Positions 63,894 to 64,000 of a stretch of DNA of 64,000 bases are shown one piece after another. Source of the DNA: Tillus elongatus. Its lineage: Eukaryota > Arthropoda > Insecta > Coleoptera > Cleridae. Under the pieces are notes generated by a model that saw nothing but the letters and a program-made list of their open reading frames with translations, did no database searches and was not told where the DNA came from. The position numbers and the translations under genes are program-made. The DNA lies in contig OZ023265.1 in the NCBI GenBank assembly GCA_964006375.1, forward strand, positions 157,670,118 through 157,734,117. Reading direction: 5' to 3'. Within the stretch, counting starts at the first letter, position 1, and each line of letters starts with the position of its first letter.

Positions 63894-64000
63894 AAATGAA
63901 GGGCTCGCCTATTTTTTCCCCGAAAGTGTATTATAAAGAAACCTACTAACTAAACTTAACAATTATTAACGACTTACCAAGTATTCCTCTAGTTAGTTAT

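Overview
This window looks like intergenic or heterochromatin-like DNA from an insect (or another arthropod). It is very AT-rich, carries at least 16 long (TA)n arrays, and contains no host gene I can recognise. Everything codable belongs to transposable elements: several non-LTR retrotransposons, a Penelope-like fragment with a GIY-YIG domain, one LTR-bounded Gypsy-type element, a solo LTR, two DDE transposons of the IS630-Tc1-mariner superfamily, and two tRNA-derived SINE families. Nearly every reading frame is broken by stops or frameshifts, so I annotate them as pseudogenes. The species cannot be fixed from the sequence.

Layout. 0-2.4 kb: three units of the dominant repeat families (called R1 and R2 here). 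2.9-7.2 kb: LINE-A with ORF1 and an endonuclease-RT region, apparently inserted in an older RNase H-bearing LINE remnant. 7.7-8.7 kb: Penelope-like GIY-YIG remnant plus a short Penelope-terminal-like repeat (called S). 8.8-15.4 kb: mostly unassigned DNA with a degenerate minisatellite, a (TA)n array and R1/R2 copies. 15.7-17.4 kb: LINE-B (minus). 17.8-18.4 kb: putative solo LTR and an S copy. 20.6-22.4 kb: R1/R2. 23.9-26.1 kb: LINE-C (minus). 27.0-28.9 kb: two tRNA-Gly-like SINE copies. 31.2-33.2 kb: R1/R2 with a nested S copy. 35.0-36.0 kb: LINE-D (minus). 36.0-39.2 kb: an R1 copy split inside its (TA)n core by a 2.2 kb DDE transposon. 39.3-39.8 kb: a near-perfect 2 x 223 bp tandem duplication. 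40.3-41.6 kb: R1/R2. 43.5-47.9 kb: Gypsy-type element with two 0.73 kb LTRs and a TTAT target duplication. 47.9-49.8 kb: R1 copies. 50.9-52.7 kb: a second DDE transposon. 54.3-57.8 kb: a palindromic R1 pair, a second SINE family, and the most complete R1+R2 copy. 58.0-60.0 kb: LINE-E (minus) split by another insertion. 60.4-63.9 kb: more R1/R2, including an almost perfect fold-back.

The most interesting structure is the R1/R2 repeat system, which recurs about 20 times. R1 begins with a 12-bp-stem hairpin (TTAGTGAATTTT ... AAAATTCACTAA) and has a (TA)n core. It ends with AAAATTCACTACCATAACGC followed by a second hairpin (ACGCA-CTTGC-TGCGT). R2 is a ~300 bp element with that second terminus at both ends. 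Asymmetric inverted repeats, a microsatellite core and a terminal 3' hairpin resemble non-autonomous Helentron (HINE/DINE-1-type) architecture, but that assignment is inference. The (TA)n cores also act as landing pads for other elements.
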